DNA from: Ascaphus truei
Taxonomy: Eukaryota; Chordata; Amphibia; Anura; Ascaphidae
DNA length: 64,000 bases
Assembly (NCBI GenBank): GCA_036426205.1
Contig: CM071570.1
Coordinates: 68,969,585 to 69,033,584 of the forward strand
Direction: 5' to 3'
Of the stretch, positions 1 to 8,166 are shown in pieces (positions within the stretch are counted from its first letter, which is position 1; the number at the start of each line of letters is the position of its first letter). The notes beneath the pieces are model-generated. The model was not told the DNA's origin and made no database searches. It saw only the letters and a program-made list of their open reading frames with translations. The position numbers were made by a program, and so were the translations under genes.

Positions 1-1
1 T

Positions 2-448
2 CCCTCTTCGACAACGCTGCCGCTTCTCCTCTACCGGGTATCCACAGGTCACTTCCTCCACTCTCCATCGATGCCGCTTCTGTCCCCCATCTCATCCTCC
101 GTTGCACCCATCCCCCCAGATGTCCAGACGCCATGCACAAGAAGCAGCTCGTTAGACCGGATGCTGAATGGGATAAGTGTGTATCTCCCCGGGAATTCTA
201 TTGTGCTGGCAAAGATAGATCTGTTTCTGGAGACAATGCTAAATGTGGAGCAACGGATGCTACAATTGGAGCAACGGATGGATCAACGGATGGAGAAGAT
301 AGAGGCTGACATTGCGGGCATACATTATTTGCATGGTGCTAATGCCCCTGTTTCCCCGACGCCGGAGCAGGGGGGTGACATGGATGTGATGAATGGGACC
401 TTTGACTCCCTTCCATCACCAAGCGCCCCCCTCCACCAGAACATGTAG
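2..448 (+). CDS. Coiled-coil N-terminal ORF of the BEN module (5' end outside window)
   Basis: The frame is open from base 2 and the first ATG is at 71, so the true start may lie before the window. From 71 it encodes 125 residues. A Ser/Pro-rich start is followed at about residues 48-80 by a heptad-like stretch rich in Leu, Met, Glu and Gln (repeats of the LEQRMDQRM type), which looks like a short coiled coil for oligomerisation. The ORF stops at a TAG 75 bases before the open BEN frame begins. A plausible continuation of the protein lies in another frame from about 410, so a frameshift, or a removed intron, separates it from the BEN domain. No family was recognised from this part alone; it is assigned to the BEN gene by position and strand. 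It could also be an unrelated chance ORF. Confidence 0.42.
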   Translation, partial: PSSTTLPLLLYRVSTGHFLHSPSMPLLSPISSSVAPIPPDVQTPCTRSSSLDRMLNGISVYLPGNSIVLAKIDLFLETMLNVEQRMLQLEQRMDQRMEKIEADIAGIHYLHGANAPVSPTPEQGGDMDVMNGTFDSLPSPSAPLHQNM

Positions 449-522
449 TATACATGTATGACGTTGAGGAGGACATGACAACCCCGTCAAGACCACGCCA
501 GGAGACAACACGGTGACCATGA

Positions 523-948
523 CCGGAGGAAAGCTTCCTCTCAGACAACCTACCATTGCCCGTCGCCACAAGCACACCGGTTCCCAAAAGACCTACACCC
601 GCTCGCATCGAAACAGTGCCCGACATCACCCTGTGCGATCTGCCACCGGGGCTCAGGGAGAAGTATAGGGTGATGAGTGCTGGTGTACCCCACAAATTTG
701 CCTTGATCATTTTTAAGCACCATGTTCCCTACACGTTGTACTGCGAGTGGGTGTTCAAAGTGAACTACGAAGGAAATCGCGTTAAAAAGGCGCTTCCTGT
801 CAATTTAAGGAAAAATATTGTGGAAGAAATGCGGCGCTTTTATGCAGTTACAGATCCTGTAATGAAAGGCGTTCGAGACTGCATTAATGGCGTTTTGCAC
901 CATGCAAGGAATCGGCCATGGATGGACAACGTGGAGGACTTTCAGTGA
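523..948 (+). CDS. BEN-domain-like protein, C-terminal part
   Basis: The frame is open from 523 (after two TGA codons at 514-516 and 520-522) to the TGA at 946-948. No ATG opens it, so this is an exon or the 3' part of a broken gene. A Pro/Thr-rich linker leads into about 95 residues that fit a BEN domain: hydrophobic and aromatic positions around the LIIFKHHVPYTLYCEW segment, a Lys/Ala/Leu-Pro turn, then the IVEEMRRFY helix and the closing helix with VRDCINGVLHHARNRP. BEN domains bind DNA or partner proteins and occur in chromatin factors, some DNA viruses and mobile-element proteins. The stop overlaps a GTGAG donor-like sequence (945-949). Polyadenylation signals follow at 1220 and 1269. 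The BEN call rests on pattern only and needs a profile search. Confidence 0.5.
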   Translation, partial: PEESFLSDNLPLPVATSTPVPKRPTPARIETVPDITLCDLPPGLREKYRVMSAGVPHKFALIIFKHHVPYTLYCEWVFKVNYEGNRVKKALPVNLRKNIVEEMRRFYAVTDPVMKGVRDCINGVLHHARNRPWMDNVEDFQ

Positions 949-1051
949 GACCATACTGTTGTGCTGAACTGTATTGTACTGTACATGTTTTGCCCTACAG
1001 TACCTGCTGTACTTAAACAAAGGAGATGTTGTTGTGTGTTTTTTTACACAG
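945..1051 (+). other. Putative 107-nt terminal intron of the BEN gene
   Basis: A donor-like GTGAGA at 945-950 overlaps the BEN stop codon, and a pyrimidine-rich acceptor (TTTTTTTACACAG) ends at 1051. Splicing would remove the TGA and add about 20 codons before a new stop. The length is the same as that of the putative intron in the forkhead ORF on the other strand. The acceptor lies at the edge of a small palindromic repeat, so it could have been brought in by that repeat. Confidence 0.35.
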
Positions 1052-1160
1052 GACATGCACAACTCCAGTCCCTGAGGGCCGCAAACAGGCACGGTTTTCA
1101 ATGTTGCCCTGAAAACCTGCCCTGTTTGCTGCCCTCTAGGACTGAACTGGTGCAAGTCTG
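1052..1160. mobile_element. Short copy of a palindromic MITE
   Basis: About 105 bp whose halves are near inverted repeats (TGCACAACTCCAGTCC ... GGACTG.AACTGGTGCA). The ends and interior match the larger palindromic element at 19875-20075, so this is an internally shortened copy. It is non-coding. Confidence 0.5.
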
Positions 1161-1219
1161 ACTGACAGTGTTGCGCACCATCCCACTGTACTGTACTGTA
1201 TACAGAACTGGGTTTCTTT

Positions 1220-1274
1220 AATAAAGGAGATGTTACTTATAATGCTTCAACATTGTACTGTATTTGTAAATAAA
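1220..1274 (+). promoter_or_regulatory. Two AATAAA polyadenylation signals
   Basis: AATAAA occurs at 1220-1225 and 1269-1274, downstream of the BEN ORF on its strand. A related AATAAA-bearing block recurs at 7007-7085. Confidence 0.45.
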
Positions 1275-1836
1275 TGTTTTTGAACTGACTGCACCGATAA
1301 AAGAACATGTTGATTTGTCTTACTGTACTGTGCATTGTTTCCATTTGCTCCTTTGATAGTACTGTATAACAAAATACAGAGTAACAAATGTCAAGGCTTG
1401 CTGCACTGTTTTTTTACTGCCTGGTCGCGCAATTGGCGTGGGAACTAGGGCAATTGGCGTGGGAACTAGGTCAATTGGCGTGGCAACTTCTGTTCTAGGG
1501 CACCTAGAAATAAAATTCATTTTGCCCCTAGATGTTAGGAACCCCCTCACTTGACCCCAACAGGGTCCGAGCCGTAATGGAGGCGAGAAAGGGTCACGCC
1601 GGCGAGGAGGGTCCTACCATTGAGCGTAATGGCGGAGAAAGCTTTGAACTGGCTAAGTCAGAATGAGCAGAAACCTGGAACCCACAACTCCGTTTCTGTT
1701 CGACCTAGAGGTCTCAGATTCGGTCATCATGTAGTCCTAGTTGCGGCAGGATTGCATGGCAAATTGCGACCCTCTCGTGGCAACAGAACGGAGTCAGGGT
1801 AATGTTAAATTCAGGTTTCTGCCATTGACTTGCATG
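1242..1836 (+). repeat. Duplicated noncoding segment, copy 1 (5' part, interrupted by LTR element)
   Basis: This block matches 7007-7592 at high identity and continues at 6192-6362 after the LTR retrotransposon, which matches 7588-7757. No long conserved ORF is shared by both copies; the short ORFs seen here are not preserved in a way that suggests protein. It contains three copies of the 16-bp CAATTGGCGTGGGAAC motif. The segment sits between the BEN gene and, in the second copy, the convergent forkhead gene. Confidence 0.75.
1430..1487 (+). repeat. Three 21-bp-spaced copies of CAATTGGCGTGGGAAC
   Basis: The motif starts at 1430, 1451 and 1472 (the last has one mismatch). The exact 21-bp spacing is two helical turns. 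It is followed by TTCTGTTCTAGGGCACC, also found after the copies at 7231 and 7812. This looks like a protein-binding array; the function is unknown. Confidence 0.6.
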
Positions 1837-2809
1837 TGTAAGGAATCCACTACTGGCTTTGACTATAGCCTTGCCGACCTGTGCAGTTGCAAGCTTCCTC
1901 TGGCAATCTATGGCACAGGTGCTGCCTCTCATTGCAGCTTCTGCCCTGTGCTCTTTCATTGGAGGAATTCTCACACACCCTCCTCCTGTTATTGGATCTC
2001 CGCCCTTTATATTCTAGGCGTCGGCACTGAACCAGTGCCGAGCATAACTATTCCTTCCTCTATGTTACTGTCTCTGCCACAAACCACCCCAGGCCTCTCT
2101 CCTAGTGTTCTTACCTTCAAGTTCCTGAGTATCCAGAGGCCTGGTCCTGGACGTCTGTACTGAAGCGTTATTGCCAGCACTGGCCTGCTGCTATCTCCTT
2201 GCAGTGGCCTACCCTGGACGTCTGTGCTGAAGGGTTGTTGCCAGCACTGGCCTGCTGCTATCTCCTTGCAGTGGCCTGCCCTGGACGTCTGTGCTGAAGC
2301 GTTGTTGCCAGCACTGGCCTGCTGCTATTCCCCTGCAGTGGCCTGTCCTGAACGTCTGTGCTGAAGCGTGTTGCCAGCACCGGTACCTGCTACATTCCCT
2401 CCTAGCAGTGGCTACCCTTCCTTTCCTGCGGCCTGCTGCTATCCCCTTGCAGTGGCCTGCTTTTACTTCTGCTCTGAAGCGTTGGTTCTTCCCGACGCTG
2501 CCCTGCGGTGAACTTCGGCCAGCCTGCTGTCTCCTCCTGCTGAGATCGGCGTCATGGGCCTAGGCTGCTCCTCGCACAGAAGCCACCCCCGCGCTCACGC
2601 TCCTAAGCTGAAGCGGGGTACTCCTGACTTCCTGTTGCCGAACTCCTGCTTCATTAATGACTATGCTGCCTTCTCCAATCCTGACCCTGCGATGTACGAC
2701 TACGAACTGCGCACTCCGGATCAGTCTGCGTGGACTAAGGTCGGTGATTACATAACCCCACCTCAGCCCCGCGGTCCGGTCCCGGTTTGTGGCGAGCATC
2801 GGCGTAACA
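1837..2809 (+). repeat. 5' LTR
   Basis: 973 bp, from TGTAAGGAATCC to CGGCGTAACA. It aligns almost end to end with 5223-6191, with scattered substitutions and small indels, so the insertion is fairly young but not recent. It holds an internal tandem array at about 2148-2375. Confidence 0.88.
2148..2480 (+). repeat. 67-bp tandem repeat inside the LTR
   Basis: Units containing GACGTCTGTGCTGAAGCG and TTGCAGTGGCCTGCC recur with an exact 67-bp step (TGAAG at 2161, 2228, 2295 and 2362), followed by more diverged units. The same array is present at about 5540-5860 in the 3' LTR. Repeats in the U3 region often act as enhancers; that is inference here. Confidence 0.7.
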
Positions 2810-2875
2810 ATTGTTTATTGATTCAAATCCAAAAACATTTTGCAAGTTCTCTAAGGCTTGGGACATGGTAATAAA

Positions 2876-3086
2876 AACAGCGCTGACGCTCATGCTCTCC
2901 TGCTCAAGCAGGATCTTTTTTGTGTCCCTGCATCAGCGTCAGCGTGCACGCTTGTGAGCCGGGTGGGAGGCGAGGCGGGTCTAGCGCGCTACGTGATGGT
3001 ACCGACGTCACGGACTGCCATTGGCTTTTGGCAATCACGTGACCTGCCCTCCGCACGCGTGCGGAAGCGCTGTCTAAAGCCGTGCA
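2876..3086. mobile_element. GC-rich small TIR element inside the LTR element
   Basis: A GC-rich block within AT-richer flanks starts with ACAGCGCTGACGCT and ends with GGAAGCGCTGT, giving short inverted ends. Its CACGCTTG and GCGTGCGGAAGCG interior resembles 17085-17130. It is probably a MITE; no TSD was confirmed. Confidence 0.35.
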
Positions 3087-3339
3087 CATAGGTATGATGT
3101 TTCCCCTCAGCGCTGCTCAGCACGGTCTTTTTGACCATGGCCCTGGCCTTACTTGTTTCGTACGGCGTAGGTGCTTTGTCATGCCTTGGGATTTTAGCCG
3201 TCTGTGGAAACCCAGGACTGAGATACTCTCATTGTCTGATTTCTGTTCATGTTCCTACAATAAAGCATCAAAAATTCAAAGACTCCATTTTGTATGAAAT
3301 AAGGAATCATTATCTGCCACATATTATGCTCCTTTCCAA

Positions 3340-5403
3340 GTGACCCCTTCTGAGATCAGCGTATCTGCTGTTGCTCCCTTAGTACCATTAAAGTTAGGGC
3401 CCTTCTTTTTGAAGGATCAGGCTTTCAAGTTTGAGACTCCCTTTATCCCTGACTTTTTAAATCTGCAGTCCCTTCTCACTGTAGTTAAAAGTTCTCCAGC
3501 AGCCACTGAGTTAAGCTTTGCCGCTGCCAAATCTTCTGTTATAGAAGCAATCTTGCCTAGCTTACTTCTGTCTGTCCTATCTGTGATGCCTATCACCTTT
3601 ACTAAAATTTCTGTTTTGCAAGGTATTTCTCCTATTAAATCTGTGATACCTGCAAATCCTTTAATCAGTTCCAAAACCCCTGTCACTAAGTTTCCCATGG
3701 AGTCTGATGCCCTCACTAGGGATTCTCAGGGACCCAATTCTGAAACAAGCAAGATGTCCCTTGTGTCTGTTGGAGAGTTTACCCCAGTTTCTCTCACGGA
3801 TCATGCCACAGCCTCCGGGATGATTAAAAATGACTTTAAGTCTGGGATGCCCATTCCTGTAATAATACTGTTTCACGCTGATTCGCCCACAATATTCGGG
3901 GTATCCACTACTGACTGTATGTCTACTACCACGAACTCAGGGGTATCGCATTTGGAACTTTCCCTTTTTTCAGAAGATCCCGTCTTTAAAATGGACTTAT
4001 ATTTCTCTGTGTCTTCCACAATACTTGGGGTACTTGCTATTGACTGTCCTGTCCCAAAACTAGGGTTACCTCTCAAAAACGTGCCTGGAGCTACCGATGT
4101 TAAAAACCCTATGTTTAAAACAGTAACAATTTGCATTGCTTCTCCCACAGTATCATGTGAGACCTGGGTACCTGGGACCTCCACTCCGAAGCCAAGCTCT
4201 AGTTCTCTGTCTTCTTTCTCTGTGTTGGAGGCACCCAGCTTTAACCCCAAGACTTTTTTCTCTAAGGTTGATGCACCGCTTAACCGCCTGCCTTTTTTTT
4301 TGGATAAAATCTGTTTTCTCACCTTTCAAACAGACTCCTTACTCGCAGGTCTCTGTGCGGTGCCCAAAGTGCCCTTTCTGTATGGCAATTGGCCTCTCCC
4401 TAAGACGAAGACACCCTTACTGGACCTCGTTGCTTTACCTGAAGCGTCCGTCCCTGTTCTCTATGGGTCCACTATGGGTATAGACATGCTTATTATGTCC
4501 TTCGCCAAGGCCACAATTTCGGATTTGATTCTCTCTAAAGATCACAAACCAAAGGAAGCGGATCCTTCTTCAACTGCCAGTACCAGGACCAAGAGTTGCA
4601 TACACACTGCTACAGACTCTCGCAAATTGCTTGGGATAGCAACCCTGCTTGGTATCAAAAGTACCGCTGCAATAGTGTGTAGTGAACCCTCCCGCCCCAT
4701 TCCCTTGCTAACCACCACCCGGAATTCCTTGGAAGCTAAAGACTCTCGCAACTTCCTCCGTGCTGATTTCACCAAAGACATTGCCTTCTCTGAAGGTCCC
4801 TCTGCCATTTTTGTCCGACAATCTGTGTCCTGTGTCCCGTACTCTTGGACTATTACTATGCACCGGACACCTGGCTACTGCCTTTCTGATGTTCCCATTC
4901 CAGAGCCCTCAGGTCCCATTGTTCATGTACCAAGAACTGCAGTACCACCGCTGTTTTTCATGGCACTCGCCAATGTACACCTGGATTGTGGACCTAATTC
5001 TCGCCGGAGACACTTCAGGAACAACTCAATGTCTCCCAGACCTATGAATGGTCCTGTTCACCCAGGCTTCTCACCCAGTGGTGGGGGTACTGTAAGGAAT
5101 CCTAACAAACTATGGGCTTTCAATGCCACCTCTCGCCTAAGGAGGTTTAGGAACAATTCCATGTCCCCCAAATCTGTGATGGATCTTGTTCGTCCGGAGG
5201 CCTCATCTGAAGGGGGGTGTACTGTAAGGAATCCACTACTGGCTTTGACTATAGCCTTGCAGACCTGTGCAGTTGCAAGCTTCCTCTGGCAATCTATGGC
5301 ACAGGTGCTGCCTCTCATTGCAGCTTCTGCCCTGTGCTCTTTCATTGGAGGAATTCTCACACACCCTCCTCCTGCGATTGGATCTCCGCCCTTTATATTC
5401 TAG
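3340..5403 (+). CDS. 687-codon ORF without recognisable domain, inside the LTR element
   Basis: The ORF runs from ATG 3340 through the polypurine tract about 180 bases into the 3' LTR. The product is Ser/Thr/Pro/Leu-rich and I recognise no gag, protease, RT, integrase or envelope domain. A loose repeat of about 42 residues occurs near residues 175-275 (variants of SPTIFGV and SSTILGV followed by xxDC). Near the C terminus two ~45-residue segments, each ending GGGTVRN or GGCTVRN, repeat; they resemble the end of a chromovirus pol running into the LTR. An ORF this long is unlikely by chance, but the composition is atypical for an enzyme. It may be a captured or highly diverged gag-like frame, or a frame kept open by repeat structure. 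Confidence 0.4.
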   Translation: MTPSEISVSAVAPLVPLKLGPFFLKDQAFKFETPFIPDFLNLQSLLTVVKSSPAATELSFAAAKSSVIEAILPSLLLSVLSVMPITFTKISVLQGISPIKSVIPANPLISSKTPVTKFPMESDALTRDSQGPNSETSKMSLVSVGEFTPVSLTDHATASGMIKNDFKSGMPIPVIILFHADSPTIFGVSTTDCMSTTTNSGVSHLELSLFSEDPVFKMDLYFSVSSTILGVLAIDCPVPKLGLPLKNVPGATDVKNPMFKTVTICIASPTVSCETWVPGTSTPKPSSSSLSSFSVLEAPSFNPKTFFSKVDAPLNRLPFFLDKICFLTFQTDSLLAGLCAVPKVPFLYGNWPLPKTKTPLLDLVALPEASVPVLYGSTMGIDMLIMSFAKATISDLILSKDHKPKEADPSSTASTRTKSCIHTATDSRKLLGIATLLGIKSTAAIVCSEPSRPIPLLTTTRNSLEAKDSRNFLRADFTKDIAFSEGPSAIFVRQSVSCVPYSWTITMHRTPGYCLSDVPIPEPSGPIVHVPRTAVPPLFFMALANVHLDCGPNSRRRHFRNNSMSPRPMNGPVHPGFSPSGGGTVRNPNKLWAFNATSRLRRFRNNSMSPKSVMDLVRPEASSEGGCTVRNPLLALTIALQTCAVASFLWQSMAQVLPLIAASALCSFIGGILTHPPPAIGSPPFIF
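5206..5222 (+). promoter_or_regulatory. Polypurine tract before the 3' LTR
   Basis: The run GAAGGGGGGTGTAC lies directly before TGTAAGG of the 3' LTR, the expected place for plus-strand priming. A similar run plus TGTAAGGAATCC occurs 130 bases upstream (about 5083-5102), showing a local duplication of the pol-end/PPT/LTR-start junction. Confidence 0.65.
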
Positions 5404-6191
5404 GCGTCGGCACTGCTGAACACAGTGCGAGCATAACTATTCCTTCGCCTCATGTTACTGTCTCTGCCAACAAACCACCCAGGCCTCTCTCCTAGTGTTC
5501 TTACCTTCAAGTTCCTGAGTATCCAGAGGCCTGGGCCTGGACGTCTGTGCTGAAGCGTTGTTGCCAGCACTGGCTGCTGCTATCTCCTTGCAGTGGCCTG
5601 CCCTGGACGTCTTGTTGAAGCGTTGTTGCCAGCACGGCCTTGCTGCTATCTCCTTGCAGTGGCCTGCCCTGGACGTGTGCTGAAGAGTTGTTGCCAGCAC
5701 TGGCCTCGTGCTATTCCCCTGCAGTGGCTGTCCTGAACGTCTGTGCTGAAGCGTGTTGCCAGCACCGGTACGCCACATTCCCTCCTAGCAGGGCTACCCT
5801 TCTTCCTGCGGGCCTGCTGCTATCCCCTTGCAGTGGCCTGCCTTGGACTTCTGCGCTGAAGCGTTGGTTCTTCCCGACGCTGCCCTGCGGTGAACTTCGG
5901 CCAGCCTCCTGTCTCCTCCTGCTGAGATCGGCGTCATGGGCCGAGGCCGCTCCTCGCGCAGAAGCCACCCCCGCGCTCACGCTCCTAAGCTGAAGCGGGG
6001 TACTCCTGACTTCCTGTTGCCGAACTCCTGCTTCATTAACGATGATGCTGCCTTCTCCAATCCTGACCCTGCGATGTACGACTACGAACTGCGCACTCCG
6101 GATCAGTCTGCGTGGACTAAGGTCGGTGATTATATAACCCCACCTCAGCCCCGCGGTCCGGTCCCGGTTTGTGGCGAGCATCGGCGTAACA
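5223..6191 (+). repeat. 3' LTR
   Basis: 969 bp, the partner of 1837-2809, including the 67-bp tandem array. It ends CGGCGTAACA and is followed by the target duplication GCATG. Confidence 0.88.
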
Positions 6192-6362
6192 GCATGGCAG
6201 AAAAAAAGCCACGTTGGTAATATGCTTTTAAACTGTCTTTTGGTATCTCCGGTTCCGGGGGTCATGCAAGGCTGATATTTTGCCACTATGGCAAGGGTCC
6301 TCCCGCATGAGGACCAGGCGAATTTCAACCCGCTCAGACCCACAGAACAGATTATGTAACAT
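6192..6362 (+). repeat. Duplicated noncoding segment, copy 1 (3' part)
   Basis: Continuation of 1242-1836 after the LTR insertion. It matches 7588-7757 until about 6362, where the copies diverge into unrelated AT-rich sequence. Confidence 0.75.
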
Positions 6363-7006
6363 TATACTTATATATTTATATATTTTTATTTTAAAGATAT
6401 TAAAGAATGTACTGTATTATATTTAAAACTTGTGACTGTAAACCATACTGACTGACAAATGTTTTCACACCCTGATGAAATACAGTATCAGTTTACTCTC
6501 AATTCTCACATCACATCACATCACAACAGATTTACATTTCAAATTCGAGAGGGGATTTTCCAAAGCGTTACCGTTAAAACAACAGGCCTCTAAGGGTTGG
6601 GGGAGGGGGATTGTGTGATTAGACGCAGGCGTACTGAGTGTTTGTAGCTCGGCTATGGGCGGATTAAGAACACAATGGCAATATGCAGAAGATTAACGAC
6701 CCAGTGGAGAGAGGGGGTTGGTAGGATAGGGTGACTCAGTCGATTGACGCTTGGCTAGGGAGGGATTAAAAACTATGGAGGTATGTGGCTGAAATAGTTA
6801 ACAGCAATGTAATTTCAAAAGGCAGTTCATCATAATAATTTGATGAATAAACCCCCAAAGACAACCCCCAAATACAGTACATAAAAAGCAAGTCACTTTA
6901 ACTCCCTTTACTCCATGCACCAAAAATGTTTTGTGGCAGAAGAATTTAATAAAGGCTGCAGTATGTATTATTGTGTGTTGATGGTTAGAATTGCTGTGCA
7001 CTTTAA
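6363..7006. other. Gene-free spacer with two diverged ~125-bp units
   Basis: No convincing ORF. At about 6595-6700 and 6705-6805 two related blocks share a G-rich start, a GGCTANGGGNGGGATTAA core and an ending near GATTAACG or AGTTAACAG. A (CACAT)n-like stretch lies at about 6507-6525. The blocks could be promoter or enhancer modules of the BEN/forkhead unit; this is only a suggestion. Confidence 0.35.
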
Positions 7007-7757
7007 ATGTTTCAACATTGTACAGTATTTGTAAATAAATGTTTTTGTACTGACTCCACCAATAAAAGAACATGTTGAATTGCCTCACATTGTTTCCATT
7101 TGATCCTTTGACAGTGTAACAAATGTAGAGGCTTGCTGCACTGTTTTTTTACTGCCTGACCGCAAAGCCGCAAGATTGGCAACATTGTAAAAAAAGAGCA
7201 ATGAGCACGCAATTGGCGTGGGAACTAGGTCAATTGGCATGGGAACTTCTGTTCTAGGGCACCTAGAAATAAAATTCTGCCCCTAGATGTTAGGAACCCC
7301 CTCACTTGACCCCAACAGGGTCCGAGCAGTAATGGCGGCAAGAAAGGGTCACGCCGGCGAGGAGGGTCCTACCATTGAGCGTAATGGCGGAGAAAGCTTT
7401 GAACCGGCTAAGTCAGAATGAGCAGAAACCTGGATCCCACAACTCCGTTTCTGTTCGACCTAGAGGTCTCAGATTCGGTCACCATGTAGTTCTAGTTGCG
7501 GCAGGATTGCATGGCAAATTGCGACACTCTTGTGGCAACAGAACGGTGTCAGGGTAATGTTAAAGTTCAGGTTTCTGCCATTGACTTGCATGGCAGAAAA
7601 AAAGCCACTTTGGTAATGTGCTTTTAAACTGTCTTTTGGTATCTCCGGTTCCGGGGGTCGTGCAAGGCTGATATTTTGCCACTATGGCAAGGGTCCTCCC
7701 GCATGAGGACCTGGCGAATTTCAACCCGCTCAGACCCACAGAACGGATTATTTTACA
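7007..7757 (+). repeat. Duplicated noncoding segment, copy 2, with LTR-element empty site
   Basis: Matches 1242-1836 plus 6192-6362 without the 4.36-kb LTR element. The pre-insertion site CTTGCATGGCAG is intact at 7585-7596. It starts with the AATAAA-rich 3'-end-like block and contains two 21-bp-spaced CAATTGGC motifs (7210 and 7231). Two more copies follow at 7769 and 7812, next to a second partial repeat of TTCTGTTCTAGGGCACC. Confidence 0.75.
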
Positions 7758-7956
7758 TTATATTCATGCAATTGGCGTGACACTACTTAGGGCCGCGGTC
7801 AAGTTCACAGGCAATTGGCGTGGGAACTTCTGTTCTAGGGCACCTAGAAATAAAATTATTTTTGCCTATAGATGTAAGGCACTGTATACCACTGTACAGT
7901 ATACTGTAAAAGACACATAATGAAACGATACTGAACATGTAGAATAAATGCATGGT

Positions 7957-7976
7957 TTTATTTATTCGGGTTTATT
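7957..7976 (-). promoter_or_regulatory. Clustered polyadenylation signals for the forkhead gene
   Basis: Three AATAAA hexamers on the minus strand (plus-strand TTTATT at 7957-7962, 7961-7966 and 7971-7976) lie about 190 bases after the forkhead stop, just beyond the putative second exon. Confidence 0.5.
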
Positions 7977-8059
7977 ACACAGTATACTGTACGGCCGGAA
8001 AACATCAGCATACAGTACAATATTATCCATCGAAATCCCCCCATTAGCCGTTTTCTTTT

Positions 8060-8166
8060 CTGAGGAAAAACAAAAATAAAAGTTTTAATGTACAGTAATG
8101 GTCATCCCCCTAAAGAAGTACCCAGCCAGCCCCACCAAAATAATACGGCAACAATTCAGTACTCAC
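8060..8166 (-). other. Putative 107-nt terminal intron of the forkhead gene
   Basis: On the minus strand a strong donor GTGAGT starts at 8166 and overlaps the stop codon. The acceptor TTTTTGTTTTTCCTCAG ends at 8060 after a clear pyrimidine tract. Splicing at these sites creates a TGA across the junction, so the protein loses only its last Trp. Confidence 0.5.

Larger units (their letters stand above)
1837..6191 (+). mobile_element. Complete LTR retrotransposon insertion, probably non-autonomous Gypsy type
   Basis: Two long direct repeats begin with TG and end with CA (1837-2809 and 5223-6191) and enclose 2.4 kb. The target-site duplication GCATG is present on both sides (1832-1836 and 6192-6196). 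The paralogous segment at 7588-7592 keeps the single GCATG of the empty site, which proves the boundaries. A polypurine tract precedes the 3' LTR. The interior has no recognisable gag, protease, RT or integrase, and no obvious tRNA primer site follows the 5' LTR, so it must have been mobilised in trans. The Gypsy assignment rests on LTR style and a pol-tail-like 3' end, and is tentative. Confidence 0.88.

Noticed and set aside
1620..1802. ORF shared by both duplicated segments (also 7375-7557)
   Set aside because: The two copies differ by changes that do not favour codon third positions, the frame is only 60 codons and no domain is seen. I treat it as noncoding.
2163..2480. Tandem units in the LTR as a CRISPR-like array
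   Set aside because: Units are directly adjacent without unique spacers, and the setting is a eukaryotic LTR.
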